Assembly: GCA_001655195.1 (NCBI GenBank)
Contig: LPNY01000132.1
Coordinates: 163,087 to 227,086 of the forward strand
DNA from: Arcobacter sp. EP1
GTDB taxonomy: Bacteria > Campylobacterota > Campylobacteria > Campylobacterales > Arcobacteraceae
Direction of reading: 5' to 3'
Length of the DNA stretch: 64,000 nt
Shown here piece by piece: positions 35,466 to 43,511 of this stretch. Numbering within the stretch: the first letter of the stretch is position 1; each line of letters opens with the position of its first letter. Below the pieces are notes generated by a model that was not told where the DNA came from, made no database searches, and worked only from the letters and a program-made list of their open reading frames with translations. A program made the translations under genes and the position numbers.

Positions 35466-36125
35466 CTAAAAAGTAGGTTCGATAATATAGCAACCTACAC
35501 ACCATTCACCGATGTTTTCAATTACGTTTACTTCGCCTCCTTTAAAATTAGATTTTAGATTGCTGTACTCTTTGACAATATCATCAAATGAAGTCACAAT
35601 CTCTTCGATTCGTTTATCCGCTTTTTTTCGCGCGCTATTTGAGATATCTAAATAAAAAGCAAATATCCCATAGTCTAAGGTTGAATCCTCTTTTTTATCA
35701 CGATTCAACATTTTACACATTCTGTCAACTTCAAATAGGTATTCACTTTGAACATTTCGTACGCCATTTTTCAGACTCATAATAACTCGTGAAACTGAGT
35801 CATTATCAGTTTTGTGTTCAAAACGCTCATCCAAAGTTAAACAAACAACATCTTGTGCTAACTTGTGGCTTTTCATAAAATCTTTAAATGCATCACGCTG
35901 GGGCAATGAACATCGTAAAATATCAGCAATAGTAGCATCTATGAAAATTTCAGGGGCGTCTTGTAGTTTGGCAATCTCTTGTGAGACATGAATTGTTAGG
36001 AACTTAGGAGGAGCATATGAAAGATACAGCTCATCTGCTGTCCAAAATTTATAGTTATTTTTTGCAGTTTTAATTCCAGTGATCACTGCATCGGTAATAG
36101 CTTCTTGTGTTGGAAATTGGTGCAT
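35466..36125 (-). CDS. Unknown protein of 219 residues, partner of a ribbon-helix-helix gene
   Basis: I do not recognise this soluble, mildly charged protein. It has no signal peptide, membrane helix or known catalytic motif. It contains VCLTLDERFE (about 93-102), a helix-rich middle and a beta-like C-terminus ending EWCVGCYIIEPTF, with a close Cys pair (CVGC). It starts two bases after the ribbon-helix-helix gene, so they form one unit. The arrangement of a small DNA-binding protein then a mid-sized unknown one recalls toxin-antitoxin or partition pairs, but nothing shows toxicity. No Tn or IS ends are seen nearby. Confidence 0.65.
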   Translation of the reverse strand: MHQFPTQEAITDAVITGIKTAKNNYKFWTADELYLSYAPPKFLTIHVSQEIAKLQDAPEIFIDATIADILRCSLPQRDAFKDFMKSHKLAQDVVCLTLDERFEHKTDNDSVSRVIMSLKNGVRNVQSEYLFEVDRMCKMLNRDKKEDSTLDYGIFAFYLDISNSARKKADKRIEEIVTSFDDIVKEYSNLKSNFKGGEVNVIENIGEWCVGCYIIEPTF

Positions 36126-36127
36126 TG

Positions 36128-36355
36128 TTAACCTACATAATTTTCATCAACTTCTTCTAAAATACCACTTTCATAAAGGATATCTTCGATGAGTCGGTTT
36201 TTTGAGATATTGATTTGGTTCGATAAGACAACTAAAGCATTGTCTAAACGCTTATCAATCTTGATGGTTAACTGGGAAATCTCTTTTTTACCATTTTTGG
36301 TATGTTTATTGATTACATTTTTAATAACAGCACGTGAGTTTTTCTGTTTTGCCAT
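36128..36355 (-). CDS. Small ribbon-helix-helix-type DNA-binding protein
   Basis: I start this 75-residue protein at the ATG at 36355, behind AAAGAG; an earlier ATG (36418) in the same frame would read through the operator. The C-terminal half (SQLTIKIDKRLDNALVVLSNQINISKNRLIEDILYE, split here into strand about 28-36 and two helices about 37-62) fits a MetJ/Arc ribbon-helix-helix. The basic N-terminus could contact DNA. The inverted repeat GTAGTAC-N5-GTACTAC just upstream is the expected kind of autoregulatory site. It is followed two bases later by the 219-residue gene. Confidence 0.65.
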   Translation of the reverse strand: MAKQKNSRAVIKNVINKHTKNGKKEISQLTIKIDKRLDNALVVLSNQINISKNRLIEDILYESGILEEVDENYVG

Positions 36356-36381
36356 AGCATCTCTTTTTATAATATTTTTTA

Positions 36382-36400
36382 GTAGTACTTTTTGTACTAC
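36382..36400. promoter_or_regulatory. Inverted repeat, likely operator of the ribbon-helix-helix gene
   Basis: GTAGTAC-TTTTT-GTACTAC is a perfect 7-base inverted repeat. A TATTAT -10-like box lies a few bases downstream on the minus strand, before the ATG at 36355, so a bound dimer would cover the -35 region. Confidence 0.55.
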
Positions 36401-36524
36401 CTTTTTTATATTAGTCATTATTTCACATGAATTATTAAATAAAACTTAACTAGAATACCAATTTTTTATGAAATGAGTATGACTTTTGAATTATTTGGTG
36501 AAATGCTACGTTAATGCTACGAAA

Positions 36525-37412
36525 CTATTTTTTTTGTTGAATTATTAGTCCGCTAATGATGAAGAGTAATCCCATTAAAGTTGAGATATAAATTGTCTCG
36601 TGAACAATGAAATAGATAAATATCAAAGATAAAAATGGCGAGATGAAAATAAGGTTGGCAATCTTTGATGTGTTTTGAGCATTTTGCATCGCTTTAAGCC
36701 AAAACAAAAAGGTAATTCCCATTTCAAATAACCCAACATAAGCTGCACCTAGGATTCCATTGAGCTCTGGTACACTGAATCCTTGTGTAAAAAACACATA
36801 CGCAGTAATTAGTGGCATAGCAAAAAGAAAGTTTGAAAACAGGCTTACAACAGGGTCTGCTTTTGATTTTGTATTAAATATCCAATAAAATGACCACAAT
36901 ACAGTACTAAAAAGTGCTAACCCTACTCCACTTAAATCAGAGAAATTCATACTAAAAGGCTCACCTTTAGTTGCAATTATCAACACACCAAAATAACAAA
37001 CAATCCCAGCAACTATATCAGCTAAGGTTAACTTCTGCTTTAAAAAGGGAACAGAAAGAAAAGCCAACATCAACGCCCATGTGTAATTAATAGCTTGGGC
37101 TTCTTGGGCTGGAAGTAAATCGTAGGCTTTAAATAAAACAAGGTAATACAAAAAAGGATTTATAGAAGCTAAAGTTAGTGTTAAAAGTGTATTCTTTTTA
37201 AGATGTGGTAAAACAAGACCTAGTTTTTTTTGATATAAAAGCACTAAAAAAAGTATAACTAAAGATGTAGCAGATGCATAAAAAACAAGCGCTTCAGGAG
37301 TAAGGTACTGTAATGATATCTTAAAGGCAGTCGCAACAGTTGACCATAAAAAGACTGATATAAGGGCATATTGATATGCTTGTTTTGACTCACCATTTTT
37401 CATGGCGGGCAT
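36525..37412 (-). CDS. EamA/DMT-family transporter
   Basis: This 295-residue protein has ten predicted membrane helices in two EamA repeats (about 10-140 and 150-290). The DMT family exports metabolites such as amino acids or nucleosides, with the substrate varying. The start is an ATG in ACAATGCCC; a second ATG three codons later is equally possible. It lies alone, upstream of the ribbon-helix-helix pair. Two more EamA genes occur at 54-56 kb. Confidence 0.85.
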   Translation of the reverse strand: MPAMKNGESKQAYQYALISVFLWSTVATAFKISLQYLTPEALVFYASATSLVILFLVLLYQKKLGLVLPHLKKNTLLTLTLASINPFLYYLVLFKAYDLLPAQEAQAINYTWALMLAFLSVPFLKQKLTLADIVAGIVCYFGVLIIATKGEPFSMNFSDLSGVGLALFSTVLWSFYWIFNTKSKADPVVSLFSNFLFAMPLITAYVFFTQGFSVPELNGILGAAYVGLFEMGITFLFWLKAMQNAQNTSKIANLIFISPFLSLIFIYFIVHETIYISTLMGLLFIISGLIIQQKK

Positions 37413-37449
37413 TGTATCATGAAATTATTAAAACATTCGCTTACAAGCG

Positions 37450-38400
37450 TCACATCACTTTAAAATAGAGCTCTTTTTTTTCATTCTCTAATAAAACAAT
37501 TCCCATTTGATTAAAAAATGCCTCAATGGCAAAAGCTAAATTTTTATAGATATTTAAATTCACCCAACCATTAGGATAAACATCTAACATGGAGTTAAAC
37601 TCATAATTTAGAACTTCCCAAATATCTTTAAAATAGGACGTTTCAAGTACATAGTCTGTATCATAGGATAACTCTTCTAGACTTTTATTCATGCCATGTA
37701 AATATCCTAAAACATAAGAAGCTGTTTTTAATAATGCTTCAATATCATCTCGCATTGAGTGCAGTAAGTCCGTTCGAGTTTTATTGGTTTTAAATGCCAT
37801 TACTTCTGTTCTAATATTATGTTCACGTTCTCTAATGTCAAGTTCAAAACTCGTAGCAACTAACTCTGGTAACATGGATTCTTCTGCACTAGAAGAGGAT
37901 ATATAATTAGCAATATATTCACTCCAACACACTTCTGCAATAGGATATAAAATAGAGTTTTTTCCTTCGTATTTCGAGTGTTGAATTTGTTCTTTAAACT
38001 TATCAATCTTATTGTTATTATCATGAATATGTCCTAGTTCGTGGTGAAAAACATGAACAGCATCCACATATGGCATTGTATTATCAATATGATTGAGAAG
38101 ATTTTGAGCAAATGTTGCATTCATTACTAAAACCATCTTAAAATCATTTTTATTGGGCAAGGTTAAAACCTTTGCTAAGGTTTTCTTTTTATTTATATAT
38201 TTATTTTTAAAATGTGCATTTTTAGTTGTTGTTAGGGATTCAATATCCCGTTCAAAATTTTCAGTAACAATAATAGAGTCTAAGCGTCTTAAATCTAAGG
38301 TATTAAAGCGTTCGAGAAGTCCAATAATAGCATTGACTAAAGTATCAGATTCATGATCATCGATACCGTTAATTTGAAGTTTTAAATCATTAAATAACAT
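37450..38400 (-). CDS. Putative zinc metallopeptidase-like protein (HExxH)
   Basis: I start this 316-residue cytoplasmic protein at the ATG at 38400 behind AGAAGGA; the in-frame TTG/ATG farther up lacks a ribosome site. The motif FHHELGHIH gives HExxH at H120-E121-H124, and E161 in CWSEYIANYI is well placed as the third zinc ligand, a gluzincin-like pattern. I do not recognise a named family. There is no signal peptide, so if active it acts in the cytoplasm. It stands between an EamA gene and a flagellin-like gene, with no obvious partner. Confidence 0.7.
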   Translation of the reverse strand: MLFNDLKLQINGIDDHESDTLVNAIIGLLERFNTLDLRRLDSIIVTENFERDIESLTTTKNAHFKNKYINKKKTLAKVLTLPNKNDFKMVLVMNATFAQNLLNHIDNTMPYVDAVHVFHHELGHIHDNNNKIDKFKEQIQHSKYEGKNSILYPIAEVCWSEYIANYISSSSAEESMLPELVATSFELDIREREHNIRTEVMAFKTNKTRTDLLHSMRDDIEALLKTASYVLGYLHGMNKSLEELSYDTDYVLETSYFKDIWEVLNYEFNSMLDVYPNGWVNLNIYKNLAFAIEAFFNQMGIVLLENEKKELYFKVM

Positions 38401-38506
38401 AACATATCCTTCTTTTACTACTTTTATTATAAAACAATGTTTTTTTAACAATGTAAGAGTTTTATTCTAACGTTAATACTTAAAATAACTTTAAAGCTAT
38501 TAAAAG

Positions 38507-39529
38507 TTAACTGTTATCACTACTTGATGAATAGTCAAAAGAGTTGGATGTTGATGAACTAGAGCCTACACTGTTATTTGAAGAGCTAAAGCTATAACTA
38601 TTCTCTTCTTTTGGAGTATAGGTTGTTTTACTATTCTCATCAGTTGTTGTAGTATCTGTTTTATCTTCTGTTGTACTTGGAGTGTATTCAGGAATATCCG
38701 TCAATAACTGTAAAACACGTTCTTGGGTTGTATTAGCTTGAACAATTGCATATTTACTTGATTCCACTAATAAATTGTATTGGTCAACAATAGCTTGTTC
38801 AGAATCTAAGTTAGCTTTGGTTAGTTGGTCTACTGCTGCTTGACTACCCTCTTGAACATTAGTTAAACTATCAATTGAGAGTTGCAATTCACTTTGAGTT
38901 AATGTAAAATTATCTTTGTATTCATCAACTGTTGTTAAGGCAGTTTCAACATTTGCTAACTCAGTGACAATATTATCATAAGTTAATTCTCCAGTAGTTA
39001 AATTTTTGAGATTGGTTAAATTAACCCCTTCACTATTTGACTGTATTGGCGTTGTTGTAACGGATGTTGCATCACTAAAATTAAGCGTTACCGATAAGCT
39101 TTCGCTAGAATCACTTGCAGAGTTTTGTAAAGTATAGTTACTGTTGTACGAAGTTGAAGAGGCAATTTCATCAAAATCATCAATCAAAGATTGAATATCA
39201 ATACGAATCTGTTCAGCAGATGAGGCATCTGCACTTTTGGCAAAGGTTAATTTATCTTTTATGAGGTTTAAAATATCTTCTTGATTGTCTAAGGCTTTAT
39301 TAGAAACGGCTACTAAACCTAAGCCTTCATTAGCATTTTCAACACCTTGAACCAAAGAGGAACTGTTTGCCGCTAAAGAAACTGAGATAACTGCAGCGGC
39401 AGAATCATCAGAAGAGCTATTGATTTTTAGTCCAGTACTAACTCTTTCAACAGCCTTTACAACCGTATCTGAGTATTGTTGATTGATAATATCATATAGA
39501 CTATTTGTCGATGCTCCATTGATAGTCAT
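38507..39529 (-). CDS. Flagellin-like protein with serine-rich tail
   Basis: This 340-residue protein shows flagellin features: an N-terminal segment with KAVERVSTGLKINSSSDDSAA (D0/D1, flagellins have xxRLSSGLRINSAxDDAA), the D1 helices (ANEGLGLVAVSNKALDNQED ... LIDDFDEIASSTSYN, two parts) and the C-terminal AIVQANTTQERVLQLL. Beyond that a 75-residue tail rich in Ser, Thr and Asp/Glu ends SFDYSSSSDNS; ordinary flagellins stop at the LL motif. It should be secreted by the flagellar route if at all. A TATAAAAT-type -10 lies upstream. Its role in or out of the filament is unknown. Confidence 0.8.
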   Translation of the reverse strand: MTINGASTNSLYDIINQQYSDTVVKAVERVSTGLKINSSSDDSAAAVISVSLAANSSSLVQGVENANEGLGLVAVSNKALDNQEDILNLIKDKLTFAKSADASSAEQIRIDIQSLIDDFDEIASSTSYNSNYTLQNSASDSSESLSVTLNFSDATSVTTTPIQSNSEGVNLTNLKNLTTGELTYDNIVTELANVETALTTVDEYKDNFTLTQSELQLSIDSLTNVQEGSQAAVDQLTKANLDSEQAIVDQYNLLVESSKYAIVQANTTQERVLQLLTDIPEYTPSTTEDKTDTTTTDENSKTTYTPKEENSYSFSSSNNSVGSSSSTSNSFDYSSSSDNS

Positions 39530-39726
39530 ATTTACACCTTTTAAACTAATAAACCTCTAACTATCATATTTTATAACTATTCAATTTGTAATATACTTAA
39601 TTAATAAAACTAATGTACTACAAATAATAAATCTAATTCTTATTTTTCATTCATTTAGCTTGGTTTTTTAAGCTTATACCAATGATTTTTTAATACTATT
39701 TACTTACAAATCTCAAAGGAGCACTG

Positions 39727-40413
39727 ATGATAAAAAACAGTAAATTTATTTTAGTTTTTTTCTGCCTAACACTAACAAATCTTTTGGCAAATAATTTGGA
39801 CTTAAAAGGGGATGGTGTAGTTATTGAGACACTGGATCAAAATGATGAAAAAGTTGAATACGTTATCTCTCGAAATGTTCATCCTGAGTGCCGTAAAGTC
39901 AATGGAGCAGACCCTAAAATGGTTTGGGGAGGTGATTATGCAAACACCACAATTAATACAAAATGTGTTAAAAAGTTTCTGACCACTGCTGGAGTTATAT
40001 CACCTATAAAAATCTCTGAAAAAATTGAAACCTATGGTGAAATTGAAGTAATAGACTTTATTGAAAAAGCATCAACAGATGAGAATCTCATGTTAATTGA
40101 TGCAAGATTACCTGATTGGTATGAAAAATTCACCCTACCCACTGCTGAAAATATTCCTTTTAAATATTTTAATCCAAAAAATGGAAACTTTGAAGATATT
40201 TTAGAAGAGATAGGTGTGGAAGAAGATAATGGCAAATATAATTTCGAAAATGCTAAAACACTGCTTCTGTTTTGTAATGGTCCTTGGTGTCCCCAATCCA
40301 TTTTTGCTATTAATAACCTACAAAAGATTGGTTATCCTGAAGAAAAACTCAAATGGTACAGAGGTGGTACCTACTCATGGAAAATGCTAAACCTCACAAC
40401 AGTAACACCCTAA
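39727..40413 (+). CDS. Periplasmic rhodanese-like protein
   Basis: This 228-residue protein has a signal peptide (about 1-21, ending LLA) and a C-terminal rhodanese domain (about 105-225) with the unusual active-site loop CNGPWCPQS (C183, C188). It is a clear relative of the rhodanese-like protein in the sox cluster at 46.7 kb. Two more cysteines (C55, C80) lie in its N-terminal region. It may move sulfane sulfur in the periplasm. The AAAGGAGCACTG ribosome site precedes the ATG. It is divergent from the flagellin-like gene. Confidence 0.8.
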   Translation: MIKNSKFILVFFCLTLTNLLANNLDLKGDGVVIETLDQNDEKVEYVISRNVHPECRKVNGADPKMVWGGDYANTTINTKCVKKFLTTAGVISPIKISEKIETYGEIEVIDFIEKASTDENLMLIDARLPDWYEKFTLPTAENIPFKYFNPKNGNFEDILEEIGVEEDNGKYNFENAKTLLLFCNGPWCPQSIFAINNLQKIGYPEEKLKWYRGGTYSWKMLNLTTVTP

Positions 40414-40427
40414 AAAAGATTTCAAAA

Positions 40428-40455
40428 GTTTAAAAGAGTAGTAACTCTTTTAAAC
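40428..40455. terminator. Terminator hairpin between convergent genes
   Basis: GTTTAAAAGAGT pairs perfectly (12 bases) with ACTCTTTTAAAC across an AGTA loop. On the minus strand it is followed by TTTTG and overlaps the stop of the HD-type gene; it also lies 15 bases past the rhodanese stop on the plus strand. Confidence 0.7.
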
Positions 40456-41610
40456 AGCTAAAACAGAGCTAATATCCTCAACAATAGCTTTATCAAGTTT
40501 TCCTTCATTTACCATTTGACGCATAGTCTCAATAGTACTATCATGAGAAAATGCCTTTCGATATGTTTTTTCGCTAATTAAAGACTCATAAACAACTAAA
40601 GCACCAAGGAGTCGGTGTTTTAAACTTAAATCTTTTCCCTCTAAAGCATAGGGGTATCCATCACCACTCATTGATTCTTGAACAGCTCCAGCCCACGAAC
40701 AGATGTCACTAAATCCTAAAATATTATTCAAAATCATTTTTGTAAAATATGGGTATGCTTTCATAACTTCATATTCACTTGTACTTAAACTCTCTTCTTT
40801 AGAGACAATTCTATCAGGGATACAGAGTTTTCCAACTTGACAAACACTTGCTGCAATCTTAAAAGTCTGTTTATCTTTATGCTCAAATTTATAATAATCA
40901 GCCATTAATGATGCTTTATCAATTAAAGCACTTTTTTCATCAACTATTTTTGTAAAAATAAAAGTTAATTCTAAGACTTCTTCAAAGGTTGGAGTAATCG
41001 AAAAGTCTTGAATCGTTGTAAAAATTGTATTAAGTAGTGCATTTTCATTTTGCAAATCAAGCCAAAAAGAGGTACATTGGCTAAACTCTACAATACACTC
41101 AACCATATCTGTTGAAAAGAGTTTATTTTCATTCTCTTGCAAATAGTTAACAACTTTTTCTCGATTTTCAATTGATTTATTAGATAAATCAAACTCTCTG
41201 TCTAAAGTATCTGCTACAAATATAAACTGGGAAAACAGTGGAATATCATCAGCTTTTAGAGCAAAAATTCCCGACCCATCATAGGATTCACAATGATATT
41301 TTATAACATCTTTTTCATCTGTTAAAAAAGGAAAGTTATTAGCTAACTCCTGCCCTATTTCACAATACTCTTTAGATATTCTACCCGTATTTTTTAATGC
41401 AATATTATGAATAAAAGAATAAGCACAAACATCAAATAGACCTTTTGCTTCATAGTTAAACTCTTTTGCTAACAATAACGCAATATAAGCTACTCGTTTA
41501 GCATGACCATCTTTAACATCATCAACATCTTTTTCCACACTATCTAAAGCCGTTGACATCGCCAATAAAAAATTGTTTAAATTAAATTGTATCTGTTTTT
41601 TCTTATCCAT
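40450..41610 (-). CDS. Degenerate double HD-GYP-like protein
   Basis: This 386-residue soluble protein has two HD-type halves. In the first (about 30-125) the HD pair reads HN in YSFIHNIAL, and HxxxxDG reads YHCESYDGSG. In the second (about 235-375) HD is CQ (in ASVCQVGK) while PDRIVSKEESL, VMKAYPYF and the GDGYP motif remain. HD-GYP enzymes cleave cyclic di-GMP; here the metal ligands of both halves are disrupted, so it may sense rather than hydrolyse. It is monocistronic between the rhodanese gene and two tiny membrane genes. Confidence 0.75.
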   Translation of the reverse strand: MDKKKQIQFNLNNFLLAMSTALDSVEKDVDDVKDGHAKRVAYIALLLAKEFNYEAKGLFDVCAYSFIHNIALKNTGRISKEYCEIGQELANNFPFLTDEKDVIKYHCESYDGSGIFALKADDIPLFSQFIFVADTLDREFDLSNKSIENREKVVNYLQENENKLFSTDMVECIVEFSQCTSFWLDLQNENALLNTIFTTIQDFSITPTFEEVLELTFIFTKIVDEKSALIDKASLMADYYKFEHKDKQTFKIAASVCQVGKLCIPDRIVSKEESLSTSEYEVMKAYPYFTKMILNNILGFSDICSWAGAVQESMSGDGYPYALEGKDLSLKHRLLGALVVYESLISEKTYRKAFSHDSTIETMRQMVNEGKLDKAIVEDISSVLAV

Positions 41611-41708
41611 AAAAAGCCTTTAAAAGATTGTATTATAGGGTAATTTGTTGTATAGATTGATAAATATTAAAAAGAAAAATTACTAATATTTAGAAAAATG
41701 AAAACTAC

Positions 41709-41900
41709 TCACTTAATTCCAGTTTTCTTCCCAAAGTCTCTCATATATTCAGCACCAAAGAAAACACTTGATAACCAAGCAATAAAAACTAGTAAAAGTG
41801 CTATATTTTCACTAACAATATTCAGTTTTCCTAAAACCAATATAGGAATAAGAGATAAAATACTAGCAAATGCAATTTTTGTTTTTGTACTTTTAGTCAT
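41709..41900 (-). CDS. Small two-helix membrane protein, 63 residues
   Basis: I start at the ATG at 41900 behind TAGGAGAA; the in-frame ATG 11 codons upstream lies in the previous gene's end. Two hydrophobic helices (about 9-26 and 31-50) end in a basic C-terminus (MRDFGKKTGIK). The stop of the 43-residue gene upstream is ten bases away, so they form a small operon. I recognise no family. Confidence 0.55.
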   Translation of the reverse strand: MTKSTKTKIAFASILSLIPILVLGKLNIVSENIALLLVFIAWLSSVFFGAEYMRDFGKKTGIK

Positions 41901-41910
41901 ACAAATTCTC

Positions 41911-42042
41911 CTACATCTTTCTTTTAATAACAAGACTTACTACAATAAGTACTAATCCAATAATTCTGATAAATGAATCTTCAAAATAAATCCAAAACCA
42001 TAATCCTAAAAAACCAAATAAAAGGAATAGAGACATTTTCAT
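41911..42042 (-). CDS. Small membrane protein, 43 residues
   Basis: ATG at 42042 opens 43 codons: a first helix with aromatic residues (LFLLFGFLGLWFWIYF), a short acidic turn (EDSF) and a second helix (IIGLVLIVVSLVI) ending KRKM. An AAGAAG site lies upstream. It directly precedes the 63-residue gene on the same strand. The two-helix shape and spacing suggest a real gene. Function unknown. Confidence 0.5.
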   Translation of the reverse strand: MKMSLFLLFGFLGLWFWIYFEDSFIRIIGLVLIVVSLVIKRKM

Positions 42043-42167
42043 TTTTTATACTTCTTAATATGATATATTAACATATTCTAGAATACCCTTGTCACAGTTT
42101 ACGTCACAAAAATGAAAATATAAATTAATGGTTATTATGTGACTCCAAAAGTCATATTTTTATTAAG

Positions 42168-42239
42168 GTCAAGGAAGAGGATAAAATTTACGAGGGAGCA
42201 TACACGCAGTATGTGACCGAATAAATTTTATTCTTTGAC
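42168..42239. repeat. Cruciform-type inverted repeat
   Basis: A 72-base element has GTCAA/TTGAC at its ends, a perfect ten-base core ATAAAATTTA/TAAATTTTAT, and an inner hairpin GCATAC-ACGCA-GTATGT. It lies downstream of the hydrolase gene stop and holds no open frame. It could be a dispersed palindromic repeat or a transcription-end structure. Confidence 0.55.
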
Positions 42240-42269
42240 GAAGAGATTGATAAAAAGGTGGCTTTTATT

Positions 42270-43049
42270 TTACTCTTCTATAAGTTCAGTGAAAGCTTCG
42301 ATGGCTTCATCCGTCATATCAAGATCAATATGCCCAGCACCCTCAACTTTAATAAGCGTTGCCTTTAAACCTGTCTCTTCTACAAGTTTAAAAAACTCAG
42401 TCGTTACGTCAGGCTTTGAGATTTTATCTTCTGTTCCATAGATAAATAAAAAGTTTGTTTTTTTACTAATACTCTCTATAACATCTACCATAGAAACAAG
42501 GTTTTTCGCTTTTGATACTGCATGAATATCATATCGTCCACCAGCTAGGGCAATATTTTGAATGAGTCTTGGTTTAAAACCTGTCAAGGTTGCCGCCATC
42601 ATAGCACCTGCTGAGTGTCCAATAACATTGACTTTTTTAGCATTAAATTTTTCTTTTAATGCAATAATTAATTTACCTAAAAACAGCACATACTCTTTTG
42701 TTGCGGCTAAATTTTTATTTGTTTTATGAGAAAGAGGGTTTAACCTGTTAGTTGAAGAGTTCGAATACCCAGGAAGAGCAATAGCAACCGTTGTAATATC
42801 TGTCTCCATAGATAAAGACTCAGCAAAGGGTTCATAACGCCCTAGTGTATTTGTACCTGCATCCCAAGTACCGTGAACTATGATATTTAAAGAACCTGCT
42901 CTATCCCCTTCTGAAAGGACATATTGAATACACTCATTACCAGCATAAATGTACATCTCTCCTTTGTTATCACACATTTTTTGAGTAACTTTTTGAGCAA
43001 ATGCAGTTACACTACAAAAAACAAAAAGAAGTAATAATATTTTTTTCAT
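42270..43049 (-). CDS. Secreted alpha/beta-hydrolase
   Basis: This 259-residue protein has a signal peptide (about 1-18, FCSVTAFAQ) and an alpha/beta-hydrolase core: nucleophile elbow IGHSAGAMM, acid in the segment FIYGTEDK and catalytic His in GAGHIDLD. Two cysteines (in KMCDNK and NECIQY) could form a disulfide. The substrate is unknown. It is the last gene in the sox-linked unit, 12 bases after the DsrE-like gene, so co-transcription is probable, but a sulfur role is not shown by sequence. Confidence 0.8.
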   Translation of the reverse strand: MKKILLLLFVFCSVTAFAQKVTQKMCDNKGEMYIYAGNECIQYVLSEGDRAGSLNIIVHGTWDAGTNTLGRYEPFAESLSMETDITTVAIALPGYSNSSTNRLNPLSHKTNKNLAATKEYVLFLGKLIIALKEKFNAKKVNVIGHSAGAMMAATLTGFKPRLIQNIALAGGRYDIHAVSKAKNLVSMVDVIESISKKTNFLFIYGTEDKISKPDVTTEFFKLVEETGLKATLIKVEGAGHIDLDMTDEAIEAFTELIEE

Positions 43050-43061
43050 TTTATCCTACCT

Positions 43062-43499
43062 TTAATAAGCAATAATTCCAATAAACCCGTCAACTTGACG
43101 TTCAATCAACTCAACAATTCCTGCTTGTACATAACTTACATCATCAATGAAATCATTTTCCGTCCATTTCATGGTTTCCATTGTATTTCTACATACAATA
43201 AACTCCACATCATACTCCATAAGCGAATTAATACGAACCAAGGTTTTTTTATCATAATCTTTTTTCAAAGCACGAACACCATTTGCATATGCAATAACAA
43301 CAACTTTTAAAGACTCTTGAGGATACTCTTTTAATATATTATAAAGAGTGCTGAGATTATGGTTGATTTTATCAAGGTCTGAATCGTAAATTTGTACAAC
43401 AATTTTGCGTGGATTATCAAAAGTTGGTTGAGGGTCACTAAAAGTTGACTGGGCAAACAGACCAACACTCAGCACTAATATAACAAATAATTTTTTCAC
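43062..43499 (-). CDS. Secreted DsrE/DsrF-like protein
   Basis: This 145-residue protein has a signal peptide (about 1-16, SVGLFAQS) and a DsrE/F-like fold: VVQIYDSDLDKINHNLSTL, KVVVIAYANGVRAL and EFIVCRNTM with a single conserved-position cysteine before the C-terminal helix. DsrE proteins carry sulfur on that cysteine; this one is exported. It starts 12 bases after the MOSC gene. A role in periplasmic sulfur handling beside Sox is inferred. Confidence 0.75.
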   Translation of the reverse strand: MKKLFVILVLSVGLFAQSTFSDPQPTFDNPRKIVVQIYDSDLDKINHNLSTLYNILKEYPQESLKVVVIAYANGVRALKKDYDKKTLVRINSLMEYDVEFIVCRNTMETMKWTENDFIDDVSYVQAGIVELIERQVDGFIGIIAY

Positions 43500-43511
43500 T
43501 TTTTTTCCTTT

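Noticed and set aside
35466..36418. Ribbon-helix-helix pair as an integrated mobile element
   Set aside because: No transposase, integrase, terminal repeats or target duplication visible.
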